DNA from: Marinosulfonomonas sp. | Lineage (GTDB): Bacteria > Pseudomonadota > Alphaproteobacteria > Rhodobacterales > Rhodobacteraceae | Length of the DNA: 40,067 nucleotides | Assembly: GCA_030625325.1 (NCBI GenBank) | Contig: DAOURA010000003.1 | Span: 1 to 40,067, forward strand | Direction: 5' to 3' | In this document: positions 26,436 through 33,662 of the stretch, piece by piece | Layout of the letters: the number at the start of each line of letters is the position of its first letter | Numbering within the stretch: the first letter of the stretch is position 1 | Notes under the pieces: model-generated | Told to the model about the DNA's origin: nothing | Seen by the model: the letters and a program-made list of their open reading frames with translations, nothing else | The model's database searches: none | Program-made: the position numbers and the translations under genes

Positions 26436-27191
26436 ATGTTGAACAGCATAATCCACGGCGAACCCACTGATAAGACACCCCTTTTAATTTCCCACGGGCT
26501 GTACGGGTCGGCGCGAAACTGGGGGGTGATCGCCAAACGCCTGTCGGATCAGCGCCAGGTGGTGGCGGTGGACATGCGCAATCACGGCAATAGTGACTGG
26601 CGCCAGTCCCACAGTTATTTTGATTTGGCCGATGATCTGGCGCGAACCATCCGGTTTCACGGCGCCAAGATGGATGTTCTGGGCCATTCCATGGGCGGCA
26701 AGGCAGCTATGGTTCTGGCGCTGAAGTATCCTGATCTGCTAGGCAGGGTCGTAATCGCCGACATCGCACCAACCCCCTATAATCACACGCAAATTCACCT
26801 AATCGAGGCAATGAAACGTGTTGATCTTAGCCGGGTTGAACGCCGCGCTGACGCCATTGCGCAACTGGGTCAGGTCGAAAACCCAATGCTGCAATCATTT
26901 TTGCTGCAATCATTGGACCTGAAAGAAAAGAAATGGCGCTTGAATCTGGATGTTCTGGCCAACGAAATGGACAAGATCGTGGGGTTTCCCACTGTCGCCG
27001 GGAAATTTAACGGGGAAATCCTGTTCCTTGGCGGGGCGCAAAGCGACTATATCAAACAAAATGACCGCCCCCGGATCAAGGCTTTGTTCCCAAACGCAAA
27101 GTTTGCAAAAATCCCTGGTGCGGGGCACTGGTTACACGCCGAAAAGCCAAGGGAATTTGAAGCCGCAGTCAGGGCGTTCTTAAGTCTCTGA
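26436..27191 (+). CDS. alpha/beta-fold hydrolase, YbfF-like esterase
   Basis: 251 residues of the alpha/beta hydrolase fold. The oxyanion region is LLISHGLYGSARNW, then VDMRNHGNSDW, the nucleophile elbow GHSMGGKAAM with the catalytic Ser, and a C-terminal GAGHWLHAEKP containing the catalytic His. This pattern matches the YbfF/ABHD11 esterase branch, which hydrolyses short acyl esters or thioesters. The physiological substrate is unknown. The ribosome-binding site before ATG 26436 is weak (AAGGCG about eleven bases upstream). It is separated from its left neighbour by 89 bases and converges with the GTPase operon on its right. Confidence 0.85.
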   Translation: MLNSIIHGEPTDKTPLLISHGLYGSARNWGVIAKRLSDQRQVVAVDMRNHGNSDWRQSHSYFDLADDLARTIRFHGAKMDVLGHSMGGKAAMVLALKYPDLLGRVVIADIAPTPYNHTQIHLIEAMKRVDLSRVERRADAIAQLGQVENPMLQSFLLQSLDLKEKKWRLNLDVLANEMDKIVGFPTVAGKFNGEILFLGGAQSDYIKQNDRPRIKALFPNAKFAKIPGAGHWLHAEKPREFEAAVRAFLSL

Positions 27192-27267
27192 ATGCCCGGT
27201 GCAAAATCTGGGGCATTCCACTATTAACCCGAACCGCAACAGCAGATCACGCCCCGCACAAGGCGGG
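27190..27267. terminator. two hairpins between convergent genes, possible transcription end
   Basis: The first is an 8-bp perfect stem, GAATGCCC (27190-27197) with GGGCATTC (27211-27218). The second is a 5-bp GC stem, CCCGC/GCGGG, at 27253-27267. Neither is followed by a T-run in either direction, so intrinsic termination is uncertain. Their position between two convergent stops fits termination or transcript-end protection. Confidence 0.35.
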
Positions 27268-27291
27268 ACGCCAACCATTAACTAGCGGCCA

Positions 27292-29709
27292 TTAGCCAAT
27301 CTGCGCCCAGCCTGGAACTGTTTCACCAGAATTTTCCGCCGATTGATGGGCCATAACCGGGTCACTGTCGCCACTGGCATCCTTATCACCCAGATTGCGC
27401 AGAAGGCTTGACATTGCACGGCTCATTTCAGGCAGCGCATCGATGTCGTAATTTATCTGAATATCGTTCCAAATTTCACGAACAATTTCTACCTCGGATG
27501 GGGCGCTAACCAGCGGTTCTTCCTGCGCCGGGGCTTCATTTTCCACCCCTTGCGATACTGCTTCTATTGTGGATGTGATTTGCTCAACATCGTTTTTGCC
27601 CAGCGTTTCTTCCAGATCTTCCTGATAGTCGCCTTCAGCACTGGTATCTGCGGTTTCAACCGCTGCAAAAATACCTGACAGACGGCTTTCAATGCTGTCG
27701 CCCTGCTCTGCAATCTGGTCAGGTTCCGGGGCAACCGGCGGTGTTTCGTCCACATAAGACGCCAGTTTTTGCTGCAACAGGGAAAGATCGAAGCCACTGG
27801 AAATTTCTTCAACGTCGGCCTGTGTGTCCGCAGGTTGATCCACGGGCGCAACGGCAACATCAGCCGGTGACGCAATGTTCAGTTCATCTTCAACCGGGGT
27901 TTGCAGATCAGCGTTATCTTCGGCGGCGGTGTCCATTTGCCCTGCAACAGCCGATAAAAGGGCATTTGCGTCATCGGCCACAGGTGTGTCGGCCAATATG
28001 GCTTCCCCTGCCGGGGCTTCAAAATCATTCAAATTCGGGATATTGACGTCGGCTTCATCAGCGTCGTCGGCGCGCAATGCTTCTTGTTCTGCGGGCGCGG
28101 CTTCACTGGTTTCTGCTGTTAGGGTCTGGTCAAGTTCAATGCCGTCTTCAAGGGGGGCCTCAAAGCGGGTGAAAACATCGGCAGATTCTTCATTTTCCTG
28201 CGGCTCGCCTTGCGCTTCATCCTGCGCGCTTTCGGCAAAGATATTGACAGAAGGCTGCAATTCATCAACCGCTTCAGGGGCGGCTTCTTCTGGTGACGAT
28301 GCAAAATCCGCTGGGAATTCATCGAACTCATCATCCAGATCATCGGTGACAACCGCTTCGCTAAACTGCACCGGTTCATCCTGGGTGCTGGCGACAGGGG
28401 TTTCATCCTGAAACGACACCACAGCGTCCTGTTCAGGTGGGGTTATGTCCTGCTCCGGTGTAAACCCGGGTGCAAAATCATCAAGCTCAGCAGCCGGTTC
28501 AACCTGTTCGGTCAGGGGGGCGTCCTGCGGGGCGGCAAGGGGTGGTTCTTGCGGTGCGACCATCGCTTCCGGTGTCAGGTGGAACACATCATTCAGCCAT
28601 GCATTTTCTGCTGGCTCAGATGCCTGATTTTCTGCCAGATCAACAGTTTCGTCGGCCAAATCTGCGACTTCATCAAAGCTATTCACGACCCCATCATCCA
28701 TAGAAAACCCATCATCCACAGCCGGACTGTCAGGGATTTCACGGGAAAGATCCTGACGCATGCGGTCTGCGTCCTGCGTGCTTATACGTTCACGATTAGA
28801 ATGGGACGCCGTCAGGATACGAACAGGTTTTCGCATCGTAACACTTGGAAAGTGCTCTATATTATTGGTTTCGCTGGCGATTTCTGATGATTCAATGGGT
28901 TGTTCTTGTTCTTCAACGGTATCATCTTCTTCAGCCGTATCATCCAGTTGGTAGCGCCACAAAAGATGCCCGCGCTCACTGTCTATCGTTTCAACAATAC
29001 CGTTCAGGGAATTCAGGAAGTCATGGGCACCACTTGTGCCCCATGCTTCATCATCGTCTTCTTCGCGGGCCTGAATTGCGTTGGTCAGGGATATGAACTG
29101 GCGCCCACTGAACAGATCGGCGGTTTCACGTTCAAGGCGGCGGTCAATTTTGCCCAAATCCAGATCTGACGTAATCTTGTCAGCCCGCGTCACCATCAGC
29201 AGGCTGTGTTTACGCAAACGTTCTGGCAACGATTCCCATGCGCTGCGCTCACTTTCGCGCCACGCCTGACCGGCATGGGTGCACCACAAAACGGCGTTCG
29301 CACAGCCGATGGTTTTGATCCATGTGCCCATGGCGATGCGCGGGTCAGAAATGCCAGGGGTATCCAGCAAATCACAGGTTTTCAGAAACTCTGCTTCTTT
29401 ATAGATCCGGATAAAACGGGTTTCCTTGATCGGCACTGCCATCAGGTTGTCCAGATCCACAGCATGGCGGTTGCCACTGTGATCTACCCGGTAAGGTTCT
29501 TCTGATCCATACCGAAGCCAAACTGGCGGCAGCTGGGTTGCTGTCACCTGTGTCGGAAGCACGGACTGGCCAAGCAATAGGTTGAGAAGGGTCGACTTAC
29601 CCGCGCTGAATTCGCCCATCAGGGCAATTACAGGGCGACGGTGGGTCCACTGTGCCAGCCGTCCCATTTGTTTTGCGCTGACGTAGCGTATATTTTCGTC
29701 ACTTTTCAT
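27292..29709 (-). CDS. GTPase of dynamin/Era-like type with a very long acidic tail (GTPase B)
   Basis: 805 residues from ATG 29709, with GGAG nine bases upstream; the longer frame invades the upstream gene. The GTPase domain (about 20-255) has G1 GEFSAGKST (32-40), G3 DTPG (116-119), G4 TRAD (174-177), and the phrases TQLPPVWLRYG and VLWCTHAGQAW. Residues about 256-735 are extremely rich in Asp, Glu, Ala, Pro and Gln, with few hydrophobic runs, so probably disordered. A short ordered-looking C-terminus follows (IVREIWNDIQINYDIDALP). No membrane helix is seen. It is the last of three leftward genes, 31 nt after GTPase A. Its GTPase domain is clearly paralogous to the protein at 35852. The GTPase role is secure; biological function is unknown. 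Confidence 0.8.
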   Translation of the reverse strand: MKSDENIRYVSAKQMGRLAQWTHRRPVIALMGEFSAGKSTLLNLLLGQSVLPTQVTATQLPPVWLRYGSEEPYRVDHSGNRHAVDLDNLMAVPIKETRFIRIYKEAEFLKTCDLLDTPGISDPRIAMGTWIKTIGCANAVLWCTHAGQAWRESERSAWESLPERLRKHSLLMVTRADKITSDLDLGKIDRRLERETADLFSGRQFISLTNAIQAREEDDDEAWGTSGAHDFLNSLNGIVETIDSERGHLLWRYQLDDTAEEDDTVEEQEQPIESSEIASETNNIEHFPSVTMRKPVRILTASHSNRERISTQDADRMRQDLSREIPDSPAVDDGFSMDDGVVNSFDEVADLADETVDLAENQASEPAENAWLNDVFHLTPEAMVAPQEPPLAAPQDAPLTEQVEPAAELDDFAPGFTPEQDITPPEQDAVVSFQDETPVASTQDEPVQFSEAVVTDDLDDEFDEFPADFASSPEEAAPEAVDELQPSVNIFAESAQDEAQGEPQENEESADVFTRFEAPLEDGIELDQTLTAETSEAAPAEQEALRADDADEADVNIPNLNDFEAPAGEAILADTPVADDANALLSAVAGQMDTAAEDNADLQTPVEDELNIASPADVAVAPVDQPADTQADVEEISSGFDLSLLQQKLASYVDETPPVAPEPDQIAEQGDSIESRLSGIFAAVETADTSAEGDYQEDLEETLGKNDVEQITSTIEAVSQGVENEAPAQEEPLVSAPSEVEIVREIWNDIQINYDIDALPEMSRAMSSLLRNLGDKDASGDSDPVMAHQSAENSGETVPGWAQIG

Positions 29710-29740
29710 GGTTCTCAACTCCGTTTTTATTGGCAGGCTT

Positions 29741-31792
29741 TCAGGCCGCGGCCTGCGACAGTGCAACCAAAGCATCATCAAGCGCATGTTCGGCCTGATC
29801 ACGTGTTGCACCGCCAGCTTCGTTCGCCTGGCCGTTCTCTATCCCGTTTGAAAGACGCATCAAGGCATCCCGCTGTTCCTGAAGGAATACAGCCAAACTT
29901 CTTTCTATTTCGTCAAAAACGCCTGCAACCTGTGTTTGTTCAAGCTCTTCAATGATTGATCCGACTTCTGCCAGAATCAACTCGGCATAATCATTTGCAA
30001 AGGCACCAAAACCTTTGCGTTTCTGGCGCCAGCGGCGCCACCAGCTACCGTTCAGGTCAAGGGCAATTGTTTTCCCCAGAACAACCGGCGCAGGAACAAC
30101 CGGGGTTACCGGGGGTTCAATCTTAAATTCGCCAATCTGTGCGCCCAGTGCTTTTGTGTATACGTCTTCAATATCACTGGCAGCATCGGAAAAGACGGCC
30201 GTGATCTGCCTTTTGGTTGCCGTGCCAAACTGGGCATAGGCCGAGCGCAGCAATAGCCGCAAACCAGTTGAATCATACTGCCATGCTTCCTGTTCGCCAT
30301 AGCGTTCCAGGTGGGTAATCAGGGCATCCGTTGCCCGGCGAACAAAACTATCCTGGGCCTTGATCAGTCGCGGTTTCAGGTCACTAAGGATTTTGTCAGT
30401 TGCTTCTTTAAGTTTTCGTTCATTCTCGGCGATCACATGCTCAAGCGCATTGCGTACTTCGGCACCCTGCAAACGACTGGTGTTTTCACCAAAATCAGTG
30501 ACCTGTGAAATTACCGCTTCGGCCTTTAGTTCACTGGTCAGGTTGTTCAGCTGAACGCTGATACTGTCCAGCAGGCGTTTGCCCGAACCTTCCATAATAC
30601 GTTCATTGATCGCGATCAGCAGATGGGGAACACCCGATAATGCCCATGTCTGCGAAATTGCATCATGCACCGGCAGCCCGGTTGGCTGTGTTGCCCAATC
30701 AAGCAAGGCCGCCTGACTGTCATCGTTCAGCGTGTCCAGTTCACCCGTCAGGGCGGCTTCGGCCCATTTGGCGCTGCCGAAAATGATTTCGCAATCTTTT
30801 TGCGACTTCAGTTCCTTTAGGGTCGCACGAATACTGTCGCGGATTTCAGGGATCTGAACACTGGGCTGGGCCAGTTCGTCAATGCGGTTAACAAACAGGA
30901 TAACCTGACGTTTTTCAAAGTTAGAAATCATCCGCACAAGCGCCATATCTGTGGTGTTCAGCGCCTGATGGGCAGACAAAACAACCAGACAAATTTCGGA
31001 CCCGCGCAGGCTTTTCAGGGTGATCTGTTCGCGCACCATAAAGGTGTCGTTCACGCCGGGCGTATCGCGCAGCGCAAGTGAGCCCGGACGCTCGGGCTGA
31101 TCAATGAACAGTTCGGCTGTTCTGGTAATATCAGCAAAACGGCCCTGTTTATTGCCTATATCATTTTCATATTCTTCCGGCTCGCCCATGCACACATAGC
31201 GCGTGATCAGTTCTTTATCATAATAGCCGTATTTCTGGGTCTGCCCCAAAAGGTGCGCAAAGCTGTCACCAAGGCGAACTTTGGTCTGCTGGTACATCTT
31301 CGCAATCTGGATTTGGATTTTTTCCATTTCCTCACTTGCGCCGGCCCGTTCGGCCAGTTCGCCCATGCGCCCGCCCTTAACCATCAGGCTGTCCCATTCT
31401 TCCCTGTCGAAAAAGGTAAATCTGGCCTTGGTCTTCTTGTCAGCGGTCTTAGAATTCAGGTGCAATGTGGTTACAACAGATGTCCAGGGGTTCACATCCG
31501 ACGGCAGCAGGTCAATCACCCCAGCCAGAACATTGGTCAGCGCGGTTTTGCCGGCTTTCACCTGACCAACCAGTGTCACGCTTGGTTCAAATTCCTGTAA
31601 TTTGCGACCGAGGGACTGGGCACGCTTAACCAGATATGGATCAGACACTGTTTCCAGCATCTCCACAGCTTTCTGGGTATTCTCCAAAGCACTTGTCAGC
31701 GGTTCAAGAACCTCTGAGCCAATCGAAAGCAGATGTATATTCTTTGGGCTGCCTGATTGCTCCGCAACATTTGCGTTATTTGCTTCGTTCAT
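29741..31792 (-). CDS. dynamin-like GTPase (GTPase A)
   Basis: 683 residues from ATG 31792; GTG 31804 in frame is an alternative. After about 70 residues of helix comes a GTPase domain with G1 GQVKAGKTALTN (76-87), G3 RDTPG near 242-246, and G4 NRID (302-305). An insert of over 100 residues between G1 and G3 is typical of large dynamin-like GTPases. The C-terminal half is mostly helical and predicted to form long coiled bundles. At about 584-595 a WWRRWRQKRKGF patch, rich in Trp and Arg, looks suited to insert into lipid bilayers, similar in kind to the tips of bacterial dynamin-like proteins of the YfjA/CrfC group. It probably self-assembles on membranes. It lies between the 65-aa gene and GTPase B. 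Confidence 0.82.
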   Translation of the reverse strand: MNEANNANVAEQSGSPKNIHLLSIGSEVLEPLTSALENTQKAVEMLETVSDPYLVKRAQSLGRKLQEFEPSVTLVGQVKAGKTALTNVLAGVIDLLPSDVNPWTSVVTTLHLNSKTADKKTKARFTFFDREEWDSLMVKGGRMGELAERAGASEEMEKIQIQIAKMYQQTKVRLGDSFAHLLGQTQKYGYYDKELITRYVCMGEPEEYENDIGNKQGRFADITRTAELFIDQPERPGSLALRDTPGVNDTFMVREQITLKSLRGSEICLVVLSAHQALNTTDMALVRMISNFEKRQVILFVNRIDELAQPSVQIPEIRDSIRATLKELKSQKDCEIIFGSAKWAEAALTGELDTLNDDSQAALLDWATQPTGLPVHDAISQTWALSGVPHLLIAINERIMEGSGKRLLDSISVQLNNLTSELKAEAVISQVTDFGENTSRLQGAEVRNALEHVIAENERKLKEATDKILSDLKPRLIKAQDSFVRRATDALITHLERYGEQEAWQYDSTGLRLLLRSAYAQFGTATKRQITAVFSDAASDIEDVYTKALGAQIGEFKIEPPVTPVVPAPVVLGKTIALDLNGSWWRRWRQKRKGFGAFANDYAELILAEVGSIIEELEQTQVAGVFDEIERSLAVFLQEQRDALMRLSNGIENGQANEAGGATRDQAEHALDDALVALSQAAA

Positions 31793-31823
31793 ACTAATGC
31801 CCACTCAAAGTCTACTGAAATAT

Positions 31824-31831
31824 TTTGCAAA
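31824..31831. promoter_or_regulatory. TTTGCAAA octamer, 32 bases before GTPase A start
   Basis: A perfect 8-bp palindrome in the 75-bp spacer between the 65-aa gene and GTPase A. The same octamer recurs at 32216-32223, and a version split by three bases (TTTGTTGCAAA) lies at 32171-32181. TTTGC-type half-sites are used by short-chain acyl-CoA regulators of the RamB/PccR group, but that link is only a resemblance. A CAAACC/GGTTTG hairpin directly follows at 31832-31851. Confidence 0.35.
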
Positions 31832-31867
31832 CAAACCATTATGACGGTTTGCGGTTAGGTCGAAATC

Positions 31868-32065
31868 TTAGTGATCGCGGGTCAGGCGGCCAAACAGGCG
31901 GCCCAGATGGCTTTCGCCCTGCATCATAGCCCCGTCATGATTGCGGGTCTCCTGACCGGCAATCATCGCTTTCAGCTCTCTGAAGATTTCAAAACCGGGT
32001 TCCCCTTCAGCCAGGGAACCTATTTCGTACGGCATTCCGTATATTCTGTGTTTTGCAAGCGTCAC
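31868..32065 (-). CDS. 65-residue protein with GTG start, unknown function
   Basis: The frame is open to 32143, but the start is best placed at GTG 32065, where a perfect AGGAG (32078-32074) sits eight bases upstream; no ATG fits. The product begins VTLAKHRIYGMPYEIGSLAE and ends HLGRLFGRLTRDH. It is soluble and polar, with a central helix (FEIFRELKAMIAG) and a basic C-terminus, and has no cysteine motif, signal peptide or membrane segment. It is the first gene of the leftward set, 75 bases ahead of GTPase A, so it is probably co-transcribed. It might be an adaptor or regulator of the GTPases. I recognise no family. Confidence 0.7.
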   Translation of the reverse strand: MTLAKHRIYGMPYEIGSLAEGEPGFEIFRELKAMIAGQETRNHDGAMMQGESHLGRLFGRLTRDH

Positions 32066-32279
32066 CGTTTTAACTCCTAATTTTTTTATTTGGGCCTGCA
32101 CTGCCACCACCCCCTCAGTCGGTAATAAATACAGGTGCCCCATAATCTGGTATTGAAACTAGAAATCAAATTTGTTGCAAATTGGGCGCGTTCACGACTT
32201 GTTTACGAATGCCAGTTTGCAAATTCATCTTGGAGTTGTGCGAATCTGGCAAAACCCGCGCAATTAGGGTGCTAAAAGG

Positions 32280-32306
32280 TTGACGTACGTCAAGAAACCG
32301 TTTCTT
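32280..32306. promoter_or_regulatory. two abutting palindromes, likely operators
   Basis: TTGACGTACGTCAA (32280-32293) is a perfect 14-bp palindrome. AAGAAACCGTTTCTT (32292-32306) is a perfect 15-base palindrome about a central C. They overlap by two bases, which suggests either two regulator dimers side by side or one regulator with a tandem site. The first contains TTGACG, which could double as a -35 element. Confidence 0.5.
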
Positions 32307-32309
32307 TAG

Positions 32310-32334
32310 AGGTGGTTACCCGAAGCCACCACCT
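32310..32334. promoter_or_regulatory. hairpin in the leader before the phosphatase gene
   Basis: AGGTGGT (32310-32316) pairs with ACCACCT (32328-32334) around an 11-base loop. It lies about 120 bases before the phosphatase start and just right of the tandem palindromes. There is no T-run. It could be a transcribed leader hairpin or another operator. Confidence 0.4.
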
Positions 32335-32456
32335 AGACCTTTACCCGCCCTACTTTTGACAAGAAACCTGTTCATTTCCGCTTTGAAAGAGGGTTCGATC
32401 ACCACTTGGTATGGTCGGTTTCTTATAAAACTAAAGGGATCACAGGCACTTCACTT

Positions 32457-33005
32457 ATGGAAATGACACAACGCAAAGAATTCCTGGCCGTACCGGAGCC
32501 TTACCATTTGGCGCCCTCTGAATATTATGGCCCGCAGAACTTTCATTGGTTAATTCGTGGCCGGTTGGCAGGCATGCCCCGCCCGGGCCTGTTGCTGCCC
32601 ATGGAAAAGGATCTGGAATCCCTGAACAGAATGGGGATTTCCCTGCTTGTCACTCTTACAAAAGAGTGGGAACCACCGGTTAGCACGCTGAAATCATTTA
32701 ATATTGATAGTCTGAATGTCCCAATTGTTGACATGGGTCCACCCACCATCGAACAGGCCTGTATGACCTGCGCCAAGGTTGATGAATATGTCTCATCCGA
32801 ACGGGCCGTGGTGTTCCACTGTCATGGTGGCCACGGACGAACCGGCACCCTGCTGGCGTCACAGCTAATCTGGTATTCACCCGACAGCGATGCAGCCATC
32901 AAAAGCGTTAAACGCGCCTGCAATAAATGGATCGAATCTGAAGAACAGATGGAATTTTTAGAGGAGTTCGCAGCCTACAGACGCGAAACTGCAAACGCCT
33001 TCTGA
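32457..33005 (+). CDS. dual-specificity-type protein phosphatase
   Basis: 182 residues from ATG 32457. In-frame TTG 32406 and ATG 32463 are alternatives, and no start has a strong ribosome-binding site. The P-loop HCHGGHGRTG carries the CX5R signature (Cys122, Arg128), and Asp92 in VPIVDMGPPT is the likely general acid. The N-terminal half has the usual strand-helix pattern (RLAGMPRPG ... LNRMGISLLVTLT) of compact bacterial and mitochondrial DSP-like phosphatases. It would dephosphorylate Ser/Thr/Tyr residues, or possibly phosphoinositide-like lipids. It opens the rightward operon. No kinase is encoded nearby. The same fold seems to recur, without the catalytic Cys, at the end of the ABC-like protein at 34619-35851. 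Confidence 0.85.
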   Translation: MEMTQRKEFLAVPEPYHLAPSEYYGPQNFHWLIRGRLAGMPRPGLLLPMEKDLESLNRMGISLLVTLTKEWEPPVSTLKSFNIDSLNVPIVDMGPPTIEQACMTCAKVDEYVSSERAVVFHCHGGHGRTGTLLASQLIWYSPDSDAAIKSVKRACNKWIESEEQMEFLEEFAAYRRETANAF

Positions 33006-33012
33006 AATATTA

Positions 33013-33125
33013 GTGTGATCTGAACCATTTTCAGTTGGTGTTAAAACTCAGAACCAGCACAACAATTATCAGGTTGGAAGCATCAAAACCGAAAAGGTCG
33101 GCAAAATCCGCCAACCAGATCACAC
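33013..33125 (+). promoter_or_regulatory. structured RNA leader ahead of the Roadblock-like gene
   Basis: GTGTGATCTG (33013-33022) pairs perfectly with CAGATCACAC (33116-33125). Directly inside, CCAAC (33111-33115) pairs with GTTGG (33073-33077), so the right strand forms one continuous 15-base helix with a 50-base bulge on the left strand. A small CCG/CGG hairpin is possible inside. It lies in the 174-base spacer between phosphatase and Roadblock-like genes. An attenuator, a processing site or a small RNA are possible; it matches no riboswitch class I know. Confidence 0.45.
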
Positions 33126-33159
33126 GATAAAACTACTACAAAAAACTATTAACCTCCGA

Positions 33160-33175
33160 GAAAGAAAGAAAGAAA
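33160..33175 (+). repeat. (GAAA)4 tetranucleotide repeat next to a start codon
   Basis: Four perfect GAAA units end four bases before ATG 33180. They form the only purine-rich stretch available as a ribosome-binding site for the Roadblock-like gene. Copy-number change would alter spacing and perhaps translation. Confidence 0.7.
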
Positions 33176-33179
33176 CACA

Positions 33180-33584
33180 ATGTCACTAGATAAAGCACTA
33201 CAAACAGCAATGACCGGCGTTCCAGAATGTCTGGCTTCCGGTTACGTCGATATGGATTCTGGCATGGTTTTGTCAGTTCAGACTGTTGATTCGCACCCAC
33301 AAGAAGTGATCGACACCCTGGCCGCGGCGACAGCCGACCTGTTTCAGGGTGCCAGCGTGACCTATATCGAAAACATCTTCAAAAAGTTCCGCGGAACCGA
33401 AGGTGACGATTCCCACTACTTTCAGGAAATGTTCATCTTCAGTGAAAACCTGCTGCACACTTTTATTCGCACCAAAAAGTACCCAAGCCACGTAATCTGC
33501 TTTGTGTGCCGTAAAAATGCCAACCCCGGCATGGTTCTGACAAAATCCCGCATGAGTGTTGATGCCATCTGCGCCGCGGTCTAA
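33180..33584 (+). CDS. Roadblock/LC7-like small protein
   Basis: 134 residues. The layout matches the Roadblock/LC7 fold: an N-terminal helix (LDKALQTAMTGVPECLAS), strands GYVDMDSGMVLSV, a central helix (PQEVIDTLAAATADLFQG), two more strands (YFQEMFIFSENLLHTFI and HVICFVCRK) and a final helix. Such proteins form homodimers or heterodimers and act as regulators or platforms for small GTPases (MglB for MglA, conservon proteins). In this operon the candidate partners are the dynamin-like GTPases and the next protein. No catalytic motif is present. Translation appears to start at ATG 33180 behind the GAAA repeat, without a classical AGGAG. The fold is judged by eye and needs a profile search. Confidence 0.6.
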   Translation: MSLDKALQTAMTGVPECLASGYVDMDSGMVLSVQTVDSHPQEVIDTLAAATADLFQGASVTYIENIFKKFRGTEGDDSHYFQEMFIFSENLLHTFIRTKKYPSHVICFVCRKNANPGMVLTKSRMSVDAICAAV

Positions 33585-33595
33585 AGAACGAACAG

Positions 33596-33627
33596 GCGCT
33601 CTGCGTGGCTTAGCCCATGCAGAGCGC
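33596..33627 (+). promoter_or_regulatory. very stable intercistronic hairpin
   Basis: GCGCTCTGC (33596-33604) pairs with GCAGAGCGC (33619-33627). Inside, GTGG pairs with CCAT through one G-U pair, leaving a six-base loop, about 13 bp in all. It begins 11 bases after the Roadblock-like stop codon and has no T-run. It probably protects the upstream mRNA from 3' exonucleases or sets differential expression within the operon; partial termination is also possible. Confidence 0.65.
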
Positions 33628-33662
33628 ACCCCAAATAACCCTTTATCCAAGAGCTGTTCATA

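Larger units (their letters stand above)
32066..32456. promoter_or_regulatory. divergent control region of the GTPase/phosphatase cluster
   Basis: 391 bases between the GTG start of the 65-aa gene and the ATG of the phosphatase gene, with no gene inside. It is crowded with symmetry: AATTTG-TTG-CAAATT at 32169-32183, TTTGCAAA at 32216-32223, then the elements listed separately at 32280-32306 and 32310-32334. The repeated 9-mer TTGCAAATT occurs at 32175 and 32217, 42 bases apart, that is four helical turns. A TTGACA at 32356-32361 could be a -35 element for the rightward genes, but its -10 partner is poor. Shared regulation of both gene sets is likely. Confidence 0.6.

Noticed and set aside
27875-28411. 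Ser/Ala-rich plus-strand frame opposite the acidic tail of GTPase B
   Set aside because: The low-complexity acidic coding sequence creates a Ser/Ala-rich shadow; no start signal and no motif.
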